Shown piece after piece: positions 22,403 to 35,800 of a DNA stretch of 64,000 bases. The DNA is taken from positions 24,800,001-24,864,000 of the forward strand of contig NC_135251.1 in NCBI RefSeq assembly GCF_964204865.1, in the 5' to 3' direction. Numbering within the stretch: position 1 is the first letter of the stretch; each line of letters starts with the position of its first letter. Below the pieces are notes generated by a model. That model saw only the letters and a program-made list of their open reading frames with translations, did not search any database and was not told where the DNA came from. A program made the position numbers and the translations under genes. This stretch comes from Styela clava (lineage: Eukaryota; Chordata; Ascidiacea; Stolidobranchia; Styelidae).

Positions 22403-24740
22403 CTTTGACACGTTTTTAAAAAGTCGCTTTTCTCTTCGAATACTGGACCAATTGCTTTGAAATTTTCAGTGGTGAAAGATTAATTTTTTCGCTAGAAGGC
22501 TATTACTTTTATTTATTTCAAAATTTTGCGTGAATTCTATGAAATTTGATATTTCGTCTAAAATTTTGCTGTATTATTTTTTATCCATGGGAACACGGAT
22601 TTTAGTCAGTGTCATGACTGGCTGTACGTTTTGATTCTGCAAAATTCTTGCTACTGGAAATTCTGAATTTTTTTGAGGGTACCGGTAGCGTCAAAGGTAC
22701 CGGTAAGGACTGATTCGCTCTGGTCTAACGTGTCCATATATTTGTGCGTAGCTCTCTTGTAATATCTTATGCCTATATGTAGATCAGTTCAAATTTAACA
22801 AACATTGTTACGTAAAATAATGTCTTCCAAAATAAGGCTGCAAAACGCACAAGTATATTTTATGTAAGTCTGAATCCTAGGCATTTCGTCGTTTTCTCGT
22901 ATTTCTCCGGGATGATTTAAACAGAAGAGTTTTGTAAAACAACCGGACATAGTAGCAATCCAAAGCAATATCGAAGTTCGCTTCCACTTGTTTGACTGCA
23001 ATCGTTTATATTCCCTGACAATGTTTTTATACCGAATTATTTACATGAAGTGAGAAAATTTAGTCGTAGTGATTACATCAAAAATGTCTGGGATTTTGAC
23101 CTTTAGAGTATAGAGTATTATATATTTACGTAACAGAATTTGTTTTGAGACACTAAATTATATTATAACCTAACAAGTATATAATTCACAATCACTCGTT
23201 TAAAGAGCCTATAAATTGATTATAATTAGACAAATGACAACAGAACGTAAAAAGTTGATACTGAGTGCAAATGGTTTATTGGAGAAGAAAATATTCAGAT
23301 GATCAGTCTTCGCGCGCTGCTTGAAATTTAACTGGAATCTGTGTAAAAAATGTGATTCATTGGTCATTCCCTCGGTTTTTAACTTTCTAAAAATATGTGC
23401 GGCCCGCCAATGACTTTCAACCTTTAATTTTGGCCCGCGAACGACAAAAGTTTGCCGACTTGTGATCTGATGTTACAAATTACTTTTGATTGTGTGGGAC
23501 ACGTGCGGAAAAGTGGTACAAGACGTTCCTAAGACAACCGTTAAAGGCCCCGTTGACGTTCTAAACTCGTTCAGAAGAACATGTGCGAGAGAATTGCTAA
23601 GTATTTCAAGTGCGTTGGGTAACCGACATCACAACAACGATTGGCTAACAAATCTCATACCAAACCGAAAATATTTAAACTAGTCTCAAAATTAACGCGA
23701 CAACTCTAAAGTTCTATAGGTCGTGGAAGTAAGCTGAAACCAAAAAATCGTCTCTGTAAACTGATTCTACATATATTCTAAGATTCGCGGTGAATACCCT
23801 GTCGCTTATATCAACTGTAGAGATAAAAGATTTGGTTTATGCAAAGATAGATATAAAGTTTTAAGAATTTGTTAAAGTGAGCAAATCAAGTTGAGTTTAT
23901 TGTAGAAGTAATACGCCGTGCGAGGTATTATTGCGCATTGCGCAAATAATACCCATAGTAGATATCCTTCACTGAACTTGTACGAATGTAATTTTAAAAA
24001 ATCTGAAATTTCTTTGAATAAAGTATCCAGGCCTAAATCGAAGATAATCTGTAAAAATTCACTGCAATTTTATCAGTAGTAAGCAAATATTGTTTGGTAG
24101 AAGCTCTTAACGCAGTGGTTCTCAAACTTTATGTTCCTGCGGACCCCCTATGCTTCTCTGAGGTATCCGCGGACCCGAGAATTTTTGAAGCGAAAACACA
24201 ATAGAAGAACATAGCATAGAGCTATTCGGCCAACATTCAAACTAGCTGCCACTCCTCACGTACGCAACACAAATAGCTTACTGATTTATCTCACGTGATC
24301 TTGCACATCATGTTTGTTCCTTGCTTTCGTTTTGGTTTGAACAAGTGTGGAAAACCCATGTCCACATAAGTGAGTAAAGACTGAGGGAATAATGATTTTG
24401 AATGCAGTGGCGTAATGCTCACAACTACTTGTTTAAGTGCGATATATTCATGAATATTGATATCTAAACTTAATCTTTGTTTTTCCCTCATAAACTACTG
24501 CAAAAAGTGGAAATGTAATGAAAAAATATCAACATTTTTGATATGGAATGCCTAAATTGGGTTTTTGTCATATTTTCTCTGTCTAGCCTTTTTGCTGCTA
24601 ATAGGATGACTGCGAAACTTTACAGTACCGGTAGAATGACGAGATTGCTGAAATCCAATCACAAAACCACGGCAGCACGGTGCGAATTTTCCACTTTTGA
24701 TGACGTCACCAACCAAAACTTAAAGTGAAATTTTTTTTTC

Positions 24741-26947
24741 TAAATAAGTAAAAATAATAGCCTACTAGCGACAGCAACAATCTATAACCACTGAAAGTTT
24801 CGAAAATTATGATCTTGTAGGTAAACGGAAAAGCGCTGCTCTAGAACCTTCTTGCGCATATTTACCATTTTGTATATAGTAAATCTTATTGGTACTTGGT
24901 AGTCAAACCATTTCTGACATAAGTAAAATTGAGCGCGGAGTAGTTTGATTAATACACAACAAATTGCAAAGACGGGCACAGACCCACGACTCAAATATAT
25001 ACATTGTATCCATCCACATCTTGAGACAGTTTGTTTGGTTTGGTTATGACGAGTAGTGTTTGTCGTCTTATCTCTGTTAATATTGCAAATATTATTTTAA
25101 ACTTATATCTGTAAACTTTGAGGTTTCGTTTGTGTTTTTTGCGTATTATTACAGGTTGGACGTCCACAATCGAGTTTGGCTGAAATATTGATGAGGGTAA
25201 ACAATCAAAATGCGTTTGAGCAGTGCCAGAGCATTGTAACGACAATCAAGGGTCGAAGTATTGTCTTGACTGATGGAAATATCTTTAGAAGAAAGTTGAG
25301 CAATGCAATGTGCTTCTATTTTGCATGAATGCCGTCACTGTGAAGGTCATGTTACTTTGATCTGAGCCTTCTTTCCTAAAAGCGTCAATATGCATACGAT
25401 TATCTTATATTCTTATAACAAGAAACAACTTTCCAGTCCAAACTGTTGGATAGTAAGGGCGGTTTTACTCGCAAGAATAAGGATTTGGAAAAAATAAAAT
25501 CTATCCGTCAGGTACAAAAAGAACAATGGTTTTAGGAATAATAACTTAATATTAAATTTTGTTTCGGAATATTATGGGACTCTATGAGGTTGTACGTGCT
25601 TTGGTTTTTGATATTTTATCCATTAAGATTAGAGTAGGCCTATTTAAAAATCGAAAGTGAATTCGAATAATAAGTATTTTTGGAGTAATAATTAGAAACG
25701 CTCCCCCTCGTGTAGTAAGTATATTGTTAGATAAAATGATGAGTTGGTTATCGTTAGCAATTATTACATTGAGACATCATGTGTCTAGCATCCCATTTTT
25801 ATATGATAATATTCATTCTGATTTAACTACAACAAGAATACAAACAACCTGGCTTTCGCTTATCTTTCATTACGTTCTGTGATCGTTTAATTCAAATAGT
25901 GTAGCATACGGTTACGAATTCAGTTTCTCATCCGTTGTACAACGTCATTCAGAGAGGCGTTTGCACAAACTTAACAACTCCATGAAAAGAATGGAATACT
26001 ACCAATTAAGAATTTTATGTGTTTACAAAAGTGCTCGTCAAGCAATGAACTTCTCGAATTGTGATCTAAATTGCAAAAAAGGCAGATCACGGAACATTGA
26101 ATAACCACAACGAATTCTGGGTGGCACTACTAGAAGGTCCTGAATTATACAGTCTTGCACATGAAATGGTTCCCATTTCTATGTCTATATGTCCCTATGT
26201 CCCATGTCTATAATACACTTTTCTGAACAAGTTTTTTTTACTTCCATGAAAATAATAAGAGGAAACTCAATTAAAAATGCGGGAGACGGCACCACGAACA
26301 AGGGCACTCCTCGCATTGTAGATGATGAAATACGACGACAGCAGTAGAGTTAAGTTAATTATGTGTACTGTCGGTATGAACATGTATACATAACAGTAGC
26401 CGCGTATAAGGTTTTTATGGTCTTCAAACGACCTCACTTTAAAAACAAACCTTGCTCATAAATTTATTAGATTTGCGCATGGATTTATGTTGTAACAATG
26501 GCCGTCGTACGATGCTTGTTTATAAGCGAAGAAATATGTCTGTTGTATGACGTTTACCGTTGGTTGTAATTGTCAGTTTTGAGTTTAGTTGATTTTGATA
26601 TTCATAATTCAGCAACAAAATATTAGAAAACTTAAAAAAATTGGCAATGAGATTGGAACATTCCAAAGTGCTTGGGCGGCGAAATATTTCTTAGTTGAGT
26701 ATTATTCGAAACCTATTTGCTTGATCAGCCAAACTAGTCGCGAGTGAGTCATAATATGAAATTTCAATGAGAAGATTGTTTATAGGTAATTACTGTGGCC
26801 CGCACGCTACCAGAAATGTGTATAGTTGGCCCAGCAGTACAAATAGTTTGTCGCTCATAGTTGTATATCTTCTCAACATTGTGATTTTGACCGATTAGAG
26901 TTGTAAGATGATTGGGGTGTACCAGAGTTTGAGTGAAAGATAGAAAG
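24741..26947. other. Intergenic spacer, no gene seen
   Basis: About 2.2 kb of AT-rich sequence to the right of the duplicated units. No open frame here has splice context or recognisable protein similarity, and no repeat pair was found. Confidence 0.5.
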
Positions 26948-27848
26948 GTATAGAGCAAGGTCGTCCAACCTTTTTTGCCGAAGGACCACATGTAATTTAC
27001 TAATAATTGCGCGGGCCACTCAACATGGTAGTTATGTTCTAGTTTTGCTATACAGGCTAATGAAAAATCAAACAATAACCTCACACCGAAACAACTTTCA
27101 CAATTATTAGAACAATAAAACTGTTGTTTCCCAACTATTGATATGGCGCCATCAATGGTTATTCTCGAAAGTTTCGCCAAAGACAAACCAAGACGCTTGA
27201 TCATTTTTATAACAGCTCCTAACAAATCAACGCCTCCAGCCGTATCATTAACAGGAAAAATGGCTGCGAGCTCCTCGGTAATTTCAAATCATCATTCTGT
27301 CACTAACTTCCCGAAAGAAGATCGCCAAGTCGCCACCTGAGTAGTAAACTTTATGTCAGTGCTTTTGTCAAGCGCTTTTTGCTTTAGCAATTGAAAATTT
27401 CTCCTATAGAGTCCCCAAGCTCTTCAACACAACGAGTTATGGTGGGTCTTGACAGGCTATTGTTGCAAACATGTCTTTTATTTCCGGACGTAAAACATTG
27501 TCAACCCGAACAATACATAATATTAACGAATTCTCAATCTGAGAATGACTTTGATTATTTTGCGATAACATCATATTGAGTAGTAAAAAACCAAGTGAGT
27601 AAGCGACTATGGCATCTTTATGTATCGACATCTCCTCCCAGTTGGTTTCGATTCAAAATGGCACTCATGGCTCGTTTGAAAGGGCTGGCAGTGCGCATTT
27701 CATGAAAATGAACGAATCGTCTGTATCCCATCTTTGTATACTACATCAATCGAAAAATAATTTCATTCAATTTTTTTTTTAATTCTGAAAAATACAGCGC
27801 GGGCCACATATGGCCCGCGGGCCAGGGTTGGACGACCCTGGTGTAGTT
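26948..27848. mobile_element. Decayed hAT-like element with transposase remnant
   Basis: The element is 26956-27840 (885 bp). Ends CAAGGTCGTCCAACC and GGTTGGACGACCCTG are inverted repeats, with subterminal GGGCCAC/GTGGCCCGC as in the element at 17886. Flanking 8-mers GTATAGAG and GTGTAGTT match at 5 of 8, both with central TA. Unlike the other copies it carries transposase coding remains on the minus strand. Confidence 0.85.
27119..27620 (-). pseudogene. hAT transposase remnant (frameshifted)
   Basis: Reading the minus strand, pieces in different frames resemble the hAT transposases of the GTF2IRD2/ZMYM-related kind: LRPEIKDMF, then SLSRPTITRCVEELGDSI, then a stretch containing ALDKSTD (the catalytic-Asp region, LDESTD in the family), then ITEELAAIF…LSRITIDGA, matching the region usually read as VTTDGAPAM. 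Frames change near 27470 and stops interrupt it around 27280. Only the middle of a transposase is left, so the copy is dead. Confidence 0.75.
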
Positions 27849-29837
27849 AAACGCTGGTGTAGAACCTCTGCCTAATAAATATCGACAAATGCCATTGAAT
27901 TATAGTGTAGTTTTGTCTGGTTTACAAACACTTACTTAAACGATCAGTGTTTTATTTGTTATGCAAATATTCTGTATAATAAAGACTGACAAACATTATT
28001 GATTATTACAGAATCAAATAGCACAAGGATAATAATATATAACACTGAGTTGAAGCTGCAGAGATAGTGAACTCTGTTGAATTGCTGAAAAATGTTGTTT
28101 TATGAATCATTAAGGTGATACATAAGTCAGCGAGTGTTATGTACTGTAGATTGTCTAGTTCACATGTTTAAAACAATACTGGTGGATGCAAGTATGAATT
28201 TAAAGGGGTTCACAAACTTGTTTATGAAGAAAAGATATTCAGAAACGCCACATCTGCAAGTATTTTTATAGCGAGGCTATTTTAAAATATCAGCATACGA
28301 AATCGCATTATGCAAATGTGTTAAAACTATATAATTGTATAAAATGGAATTATATCAGTAAGAAAATAAAGTAAATGGTCTTACAGGGCATCGTGACGGA
28401 AAACTACATTTCACCAAGATTTAGTTTTGTTTATGTCCCAACAAGCAATTTGCACTTGTCGCGGACTGAAATTGGTGATGATGACGATTGCTTCGTTGCA
28501 AATATTCCGAGTGATTAATATAGTCTTCTGATGGGGAAAATTCTGCTTCTGCCATTCAAAATAGTAATGAAGTAATTCCTTTCACTCACTTAATCGTTAG
28601 ATGTATAGCATGTGCTTAGTCATATTTATATCTATATAGTTACAAGGAACTTGGCATTCGCATTAGTACTAACGCGAAACTGTTCTGAATCATCTCTGCA
28701 ATGTTTGGCCAGCATCACATCTGACGAGTTATTATCAATTTCTACAAAGCTAGATTGCCAAAATTTATATGATTCATATTATTTACGTCACTCGTTAGAT
28801 ATGATTTCATTTGAGTCGGGATTTGCCCATTTGCACATATTCCAATAAGAAAATTTTCTCCAATTATTTTTAGATTTTTCATTCTTCATGTAATGCTAGA
28901 TAGTGAAATATAGGTATTTTCTTTAAGCCAAGGATTTGCCTATTTGCAAATTCCAATAATAATTGAATATCCTTCAAATTTTTGATTCTTCAAATTCCTT
29001 TGTTATGGAACAAAAAGGACTTTGCATATAGGGAATTTCAATGTAGTGTTGAGTGTTGTGAATGTAGATGTCTAATATTGATTGGGTTGGATCCATATAA
29101 TTACAGGTAAAACACATAACCATATGCAATTTTGCTTTTATTCATAACCATCAATCAGACAGTCCTTTCTGTGGGGAGACCATGATAACGTTATCACCCA
29201 ATTTACTCCGAGCAATTTTGCAATCAGATATGTCACAATTGATCTTGCAATGGTAGGAAACCGACAGCCTATTCGTGTAGTAAAGAAAGGTGGAATTATT
29301 GATTGCTCAATGTACCCCCAAGGCTGTTCACATTTATTTACCCCCTATGTAGTAAATATTCCCCCAGTTAGGAACCCTGGTTAAATTGGTTTGCTAAATT
29401 TGGTCGCGATATATAAAGATGAACATATTTTTAAGACACCATTGACTAGATTTGCCAATAAAGAGTGGAACATGAATAATAATTGGCCAATGTTTTATTG
29501 ATGACGCAGTCATATTTGGAATCTATATTTATTAGTCGCATACTAATGCCAATGAATTATACTCCAGTTGCTGATATATCAAGACTGCACTTCCTCGTAA
29601 AATACTATGACGTCATCCTAGAAACAATGTTACACTATAATTTTCCTCCCCCGCTTCTCTTTGAATACTAAATATTGTTCAACGTTTGACCGATATTATT
29701 ATTGTGCTGTCATTCAGAAACCAACTGGCATCCTATTAAATATCAGGGTTGTTGGATTCGCATAAAATTCGATTGAAGTTTTGATTCAATTGTTTAAGTA
29801 GAAGCAGCATTCAACTCAACAGAAGGAATAGAGTGCC
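27849..29837. other. Intergenic spacer before the SH2-pseudokinase gene
   Basis: About 2 kb, AT-rich. No coding exon is supported. Near 29300-29380 there is a CCCC-rich patch ending CAGTTAGGAACCCTGG, which may be a solitary hAT-like end. The right portion should contain the promoter of the next gene. Confidence 0.5.
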
Positions 29838-32800
29838 ATGGATACGACTAATCTATTTCAATATGCGTAAGTAAACTTGTTATTGTTGGGGAAAGAAAAT
29901 AACTTCATTTCTTATAACATCTTATACTTGATAATGCCTCCTTTTGTTCTACTGGGTAAATCTGCTGATAAAATTACATTTTGTTTGAAATGCTATTCTG
30001 TTTTTACCTTTATTTGAAAATCAACAAAGCAAGTGTATATGATATATCTCTGAAATATAGAATTAAATCGCAATGGTCAAGTTCCTATTCCCATATTTAA
30101 TAACGTGATAATTTGTTTTTGTTATAGTTACTTTGAAGCTACTGATCAATTCAGTTGTGTTAAAAATAGGGTGTACGCTATATTAATATAATTTCCACGA
30201 ACCTAATATTACCAAAAGTGATTTCTAAATTGGAAACTCTCATGCGTGAATATTTTTATTGTCCAGAGAAAATTATTAAGTCAAGTTATTCAGAACCCAA
30301 TATTCTTGGATTAAGAAATAGAACAAGACGTAATCGTCAAATACGGTTTATCCGATATATAAAAATATCTGTTTATGTTTTACAAACTGACATAGAACAA
30401 GACGACAAATTATTTATATATGTACACAGCAGCAGGATTATTATTATGGAAAATAAAGAAATATGTCGAGGAAAAATATACCTCATTAAAATCGATTTCA
30501 ATAAAATCTGTTTCGAATTCATAAATGTCGGTGGTAATCAAAATAAATAGCTGAAAATATATTTAAAAAAATTGTTGAGTATTTAATAAATTTATCGTAA
30601 TTGATACAGCTTAACGCTGGCTGGGTTCGTGCAAACGTATCCCATTGCTGGTTTACCAACACGGTGTTGCATTTATGCAAATGCGCAGAAATTCATTTGA
30701 GTTAGTTCTATATATTTTACGAGGTTTTGATATTAAAAATAACATTGAAAATTGAATCACGATTAGCCAACGATTAGCAAACTGAAAGCATTTCATTCAG
30801 TTTGAGACAAAAATGTAATTTTGTTCTAAATATCTTTTGGCATATAAATTTCGTTGGAAAGAGGGTGACCCGGCCAAGATTTTAACTTGATCAAACCCAA
30901 TCAAAATATATTGATGCATTGAATCATTTCGGTTTATTTTTGTGGTAATTTAATATTCATTGGAGACCGCTTTCACAGTTCACACGCCAATATGTATATA
31001 TACCATGGCATATACCATACCAAAAAAGTATCCAGTTAATAATTAATTTATCCAAGATGTAGTGTGTTCTATGGTCTTGGATATCTATGTTGTTTGCGAA
31101 TGGTTAACCACGCTATAATAATATTTCCGAATTTCATGCTTATATTCCTCGTGCTTCATATTTATTTGTACATTTCAGCTGGTATTACGGCAAGATTAAT
31201 AGACAAGAAGCAGAAGAAAATCTGATGGACCGAGGAGAGAATGAAGGATGTTTCCTTGTTCGGGAAAGTAAATCAAGACAAGGTAAATAGTGTATCAGTT
31301 GCTATATTTATCTCAGATATCACATAACATCAAGCATTTAAATGCGTGGGATATTTACACCAACACAAGTGCAGCTGGGGAATATATTTCAATTTTTAGT
31401 ATAGAAACTGAAAATTTCATTAAACAGGAAATGTAGAATGTACCTCTTTGTCTAAGACATCTATTCAAATCTATGAATACGGTTGTTGTAGCTGCATGGT
31501 TAAAAATAGTTATGCAATAATACATTGTGATGTTAGTAAAAGTTATACAATCATTCGTGTGATTCATCGCCTTAGACTCATTGCAACACTAACTCTATTG
31601 CAGCTTGTCATTTTCCATTCCGCATTATCCTTTTGTCAGCCTGGCTGCAGCCTGGCACTCATTTTCAAATCAACACATTCCCCGACTACAGTATCTTTTA
31701 TCTCACGTTACCATTTTGAGTGTGCTAACAATTTTAATGATCTCATTATCTGTTGGGTATTTTCCACCGGTTGCCTCCTAGATTCGTTCAGTACTGTAAC
31801 GTCATTATGTCTTCTTTTTTTTATATATATTTTGACATATGTAGGCAATTGGACATTATCAGTTTTGGATTGGGTAGACGGTGGATGCAGCGTAGGCCAT
31901 TATCTCATTTACAAAAATCCGAAAGGTGGATATTATTTTGACGAGGACACTGAATTCGACTCTATTCCTAAACTGATTGATTACTATAAAGGTATACATG
32001 AATACAATCTTATAACATAGACCAAGAAATATTTTCACCAATTGGATGTGGGTTCCGAGAATGTCACCGTAATAAAATTAATATATATTGAAATAACATA
32101 AAAATAGGTAAAATGATATGATGAAAATCAGTGAAATATTTTGAATGTTATAACCGATTTTATATTCACACTCCAGCACATCCTAAAACCGTAACATTCA
32201 CAATAAAAGAACCGTGTCCGAGGGAGGTTTTGCTTCCTGATAAAGACGAGGATGAATATGATTTATACGAAATCGCAACTGAACTTCCTCTTCATCAAAC
32301 GTTTCACAAGGAATCTTTAATATCATCTTCATCTGTGTGCGCGGTCTGGAAAGGTGAGTTGAATAATACCAATGTAGACAAGATTCTCCACTTGGAGCGA
32401 ATTCATTCATCCATTTTGATCGTTAAAACCGTATTTGTTTGCATTTTCATTAACACTGCAATGAATGCGCAGTAGACATTACGGCGCTTCAGAAGTTTGT
32501 GTACCAATATGGAGGTGACTAATATTGTTTGCCTACTTCACATCAAGTTGTGTAAAAGGACGGAAACCTATGGGCAGGGGGTATAATCACTTGGCTAACA
32601 CATGCAGTCCCTGAACTCGTAATAGAACTAAAATAAGAAAAATTGGAATAAAGTTATGGCCTAACCCTAACCTGGTTCACATACTACGGGAGTACCGACG
32701 GTACTGTATGAATTAACCAAAATAATTCGCTCGGGTATTAAATGGGAGAAAAAATTTAGGCACTTCTTCTCACTTATCTTGTATGTGAGTTAATTCGAAT

Positions 32801-35800
32801 TTAATATTTAGTCTAAGTTTAAAAAAGTAACTGAATATTGCAATATTCTATTTTAGTCTAAATTTCAAAAAAGTAACTTAATATTGCAATATTCTATTTT
32901 AGTCTAATTTTCAAAAAAGTAACTGAATATTGCAATATTCTATTTTCCAGGTCACTTAGGATTGCACGACACGGTAAAAATCGTAGCAAAAATTGCGGTT
33001 GGTGATTCACAGGAATCGAAACATATTTTAATGCATGAGGCAAACATGCTAAAATGCCTTTGTCATGAAAACATTGTCAAAATGCGTGGAGTGGTGAGTC
33101 ATTGTTTTATTCTTACATGTATTCATTGATTTAAATTGGCTTATGTCACTAACAGTAACAAATAGGTCATCAAACAATTTCTGACGGTAGGTAGTGATCG
33201 TATTATGACGAATGGGGTTGGCAACATGATATGTATATGTTTTATGCAGCCAGAATATATAACGAATTATAGAGATCTAAATCCATGTGCTTGATCACAA
33301 AAATATCTTTTAAGAGACGGGCGGACTGTTTAAATAAGGGTTAATTACTTATCGATCTTAAGATCGCTAAGTATGTTGATAGTTATTTGTCTGTCTGTCT
33401 GTTTGATGAACGCGCTATCTCACGAAGGCGAGGTTGAATCTGCTCCAAATTTTGCATGTGCATTCATCATATCTCGGACCAGAAGCCTATTGATTTTGGA
33501 CGAATAATGTCGTATAATTAGCGAGTTATTAATTATATAGTGATGGAACACGCGGTGTCACTATAGAGTCATGAATCGAAACCGCAGTTTTGATCGATAA
33601 GTCTTCGGTCTCCGACCGATATTCTCGTTAGTATATTATCGTTTGATATCTTATATTCTCATAAACGAAGCGTCAATGGAATTAGAATTAATAAATTGGT
33701 AATCACAATAAAATAATTTGACGTGCGGCTGTCGTCGCCCAGTATCAATAACCCCTTTGCAACAGTACAATTAGGAGGACCAACGTCAATGTCTGAAACC
33801 TAAATCAGCGTTAATGCGCAAAGAATATGCGATTGTCAGGCAATCTGATGAGAGCGCAAAATAAAATTGGCGACAGTCAGGAAATGCCGCATTATGACAT
33901 CAAAAGTATATCCATAAGATTGTGAACTTCTCAGTTAGAAATACCTGCTTTTACTATTGTGTGTGCGTATGACAAATGTTCGGTTAAAGTACAGTTTCCG
34001 GTATGACAATTTCACAGTAGAACTCTGCACCCAAGACGCGACCGAGAAAATACTTGGTGCAAATGCAAATCGTTCGCTCTAAAAAAATTCTTCCCTCAGA
34101 CATTGTATTCTATGCGTATCGTATCTAAAAATGCATTGATGACAACTTGAAATGGCGCCACAATTTTTTTGGTTGCTGTTTAACCATAGTTGTTGAATGT
34201 AGTTAGCTTACGGCTGTTTCGCTACGCTTGAGTGGTAATGAGTTACGTCATAGTTTCGCTATATCTAGTATTTCATTTGCGTGTAGATTTTGAAGGATTT
34301 AATAAACATAAACAAACCAGTTGAAGCTGGAGCCGTGACATTTCGATGGAGCTGGAGCCGATCTGACCATAATAGATGGAGCTGGAGCCGGAGCTATCAG
34401 AAATAACAGTGGCTCCAGCTCCTGACAATGGAATTACTTTTCTGATTCTGTTTTTTCAATAATTCTTAGGGTTGAGTTGGAATTGTGCTCATCAATTACG
34501 CCGATTTCAATTCAATAATCTTTCGCGTCTTCAAAGTTTAACCAGTGGCTCCAGCTCCTGACAATGGAATTACTTTTCTGATTCTGATTTTTCAATAATT
34601 CTTAGGGTTGAGTTGGAATTGTGCTCATCAATTACGCCGATTTCAATTCAATAATCTTTCGCGTCTCCAAAGATTAACCAGAACCAAATAACTGGCAGCC
34701 ACGGCACATGTACGAATATCGGATATAGCGATGTGCACTGATTTTATTTATTGCGTTTCATGCGGTATTATCAAATTACCATATGTGATATAGATTAGTT
34801 AGTTATTTATTCGTGTTGATGATCCGCACAAAATTCGTTTGCGGGCCGCATTTTGCCCGTGGGCCGCAGTTTGCCGATCTCTGCTATAGATTCTATAGTA
34901 TGCATCTTCAGCAGTTCAATTGCTAAACTGTTTACGTCTTCGCTATATACACATTGCCACGTTATGGAACCTCCTGGCGTATACTACCGGCACACCGTTT
35001 CCTCGGACAGAGTGCGGTACAGAATCTGTTGAATTATTTGGTCGGGCCACAAAATTGGTATAATATGTAAAAAAAAACTTGTCAACAGTGAAAAAGAGCA
35101 ACATATTACAGAATTTTGAAATTCCAGATTTCCAAGACGACACCATTTCATCTTTTACAAGATTACGCAGGAGATACAAATCTGATTGGACTTCTACTCA
35201 AAAACGGAAGGTCTGAATTTACTCTGATGGACCAATTAAATGTGAGCATACAGGTGAGATTTGAGAAAAGTTAAACAAGATTTATTCTTTCCATTATATA
35301 TTTATATTCAAACGAAATAATAAATAAAGGAGCCTTAACGAGAATAAGGTATGTCGATTAACAACCATTGCCTTTTTATATTGATATTCCTTTTTTACGC
35401 CTTGAAAACGCTTGGTTTGTACTCTGCATGGTCTTGTTTAATTCTGTCCGAGATGGAATTCAGGTACAAACAAATGAGCTACCTGCAGAAATGTTCAATT
35501 ATCCTGATACTTACATACAGATACTATACAAAAGATGTTTAAAGTTACATTCTAAACTCTCTCATATTTGCAGATAGCATCAGCTTTGAGCTTTTGTGAA
35601 AAAATGAAATGTGTTCACCGAAACGTAAAAGCTAAAAGCGTTATCGTAAATACTACAGACCTGAAATGCAGGCTTGGTTCGTTTAAACATGCGAGAACAA
35701 TAGATACTCATGGATTTTTCCACGATTTCAACACAGGTATTATCTTGGTCATCGGTGATAACTTCTGAAGATTTAATATTGCATTTTCAATTCTCACCAC

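Larger units (their letters stand above)
19066..24740. repeat. Segmental duplication unit C
   Basis: The 5' part from about 19066 matches unit A from 11650. From 19475 (TACCAACAACAATTATAGC) it matches both A and B. It carries the inverted-repeat pair and the second intact unknown gene, and its 3' part to about 24740 follows unit B. About 1 kb between 22500 and 23560 is largely specific to C, with a short B-matching patch near 22715-22765 (ACGTGTCCATATATTTG). Confidence 0.8.

Noticed and set aside
30218..30550. A 110-codon open frame in intron 1 of the pseudokinase gene
   Set aside because: It begins at GTG, not ATG, is extremely AT-rich with Ile/Lys/Asn-biased translation, and has no recognisable similarity or splice context. 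Likely chance, though long for this composition.
31448..32020. A 190-codon open frame
   Set aside because: Only 31845-31991 is a real exon (SH2 part, bounded by TAG acceptor and GGTATA donor). The rest is intron read-through in the same frame.
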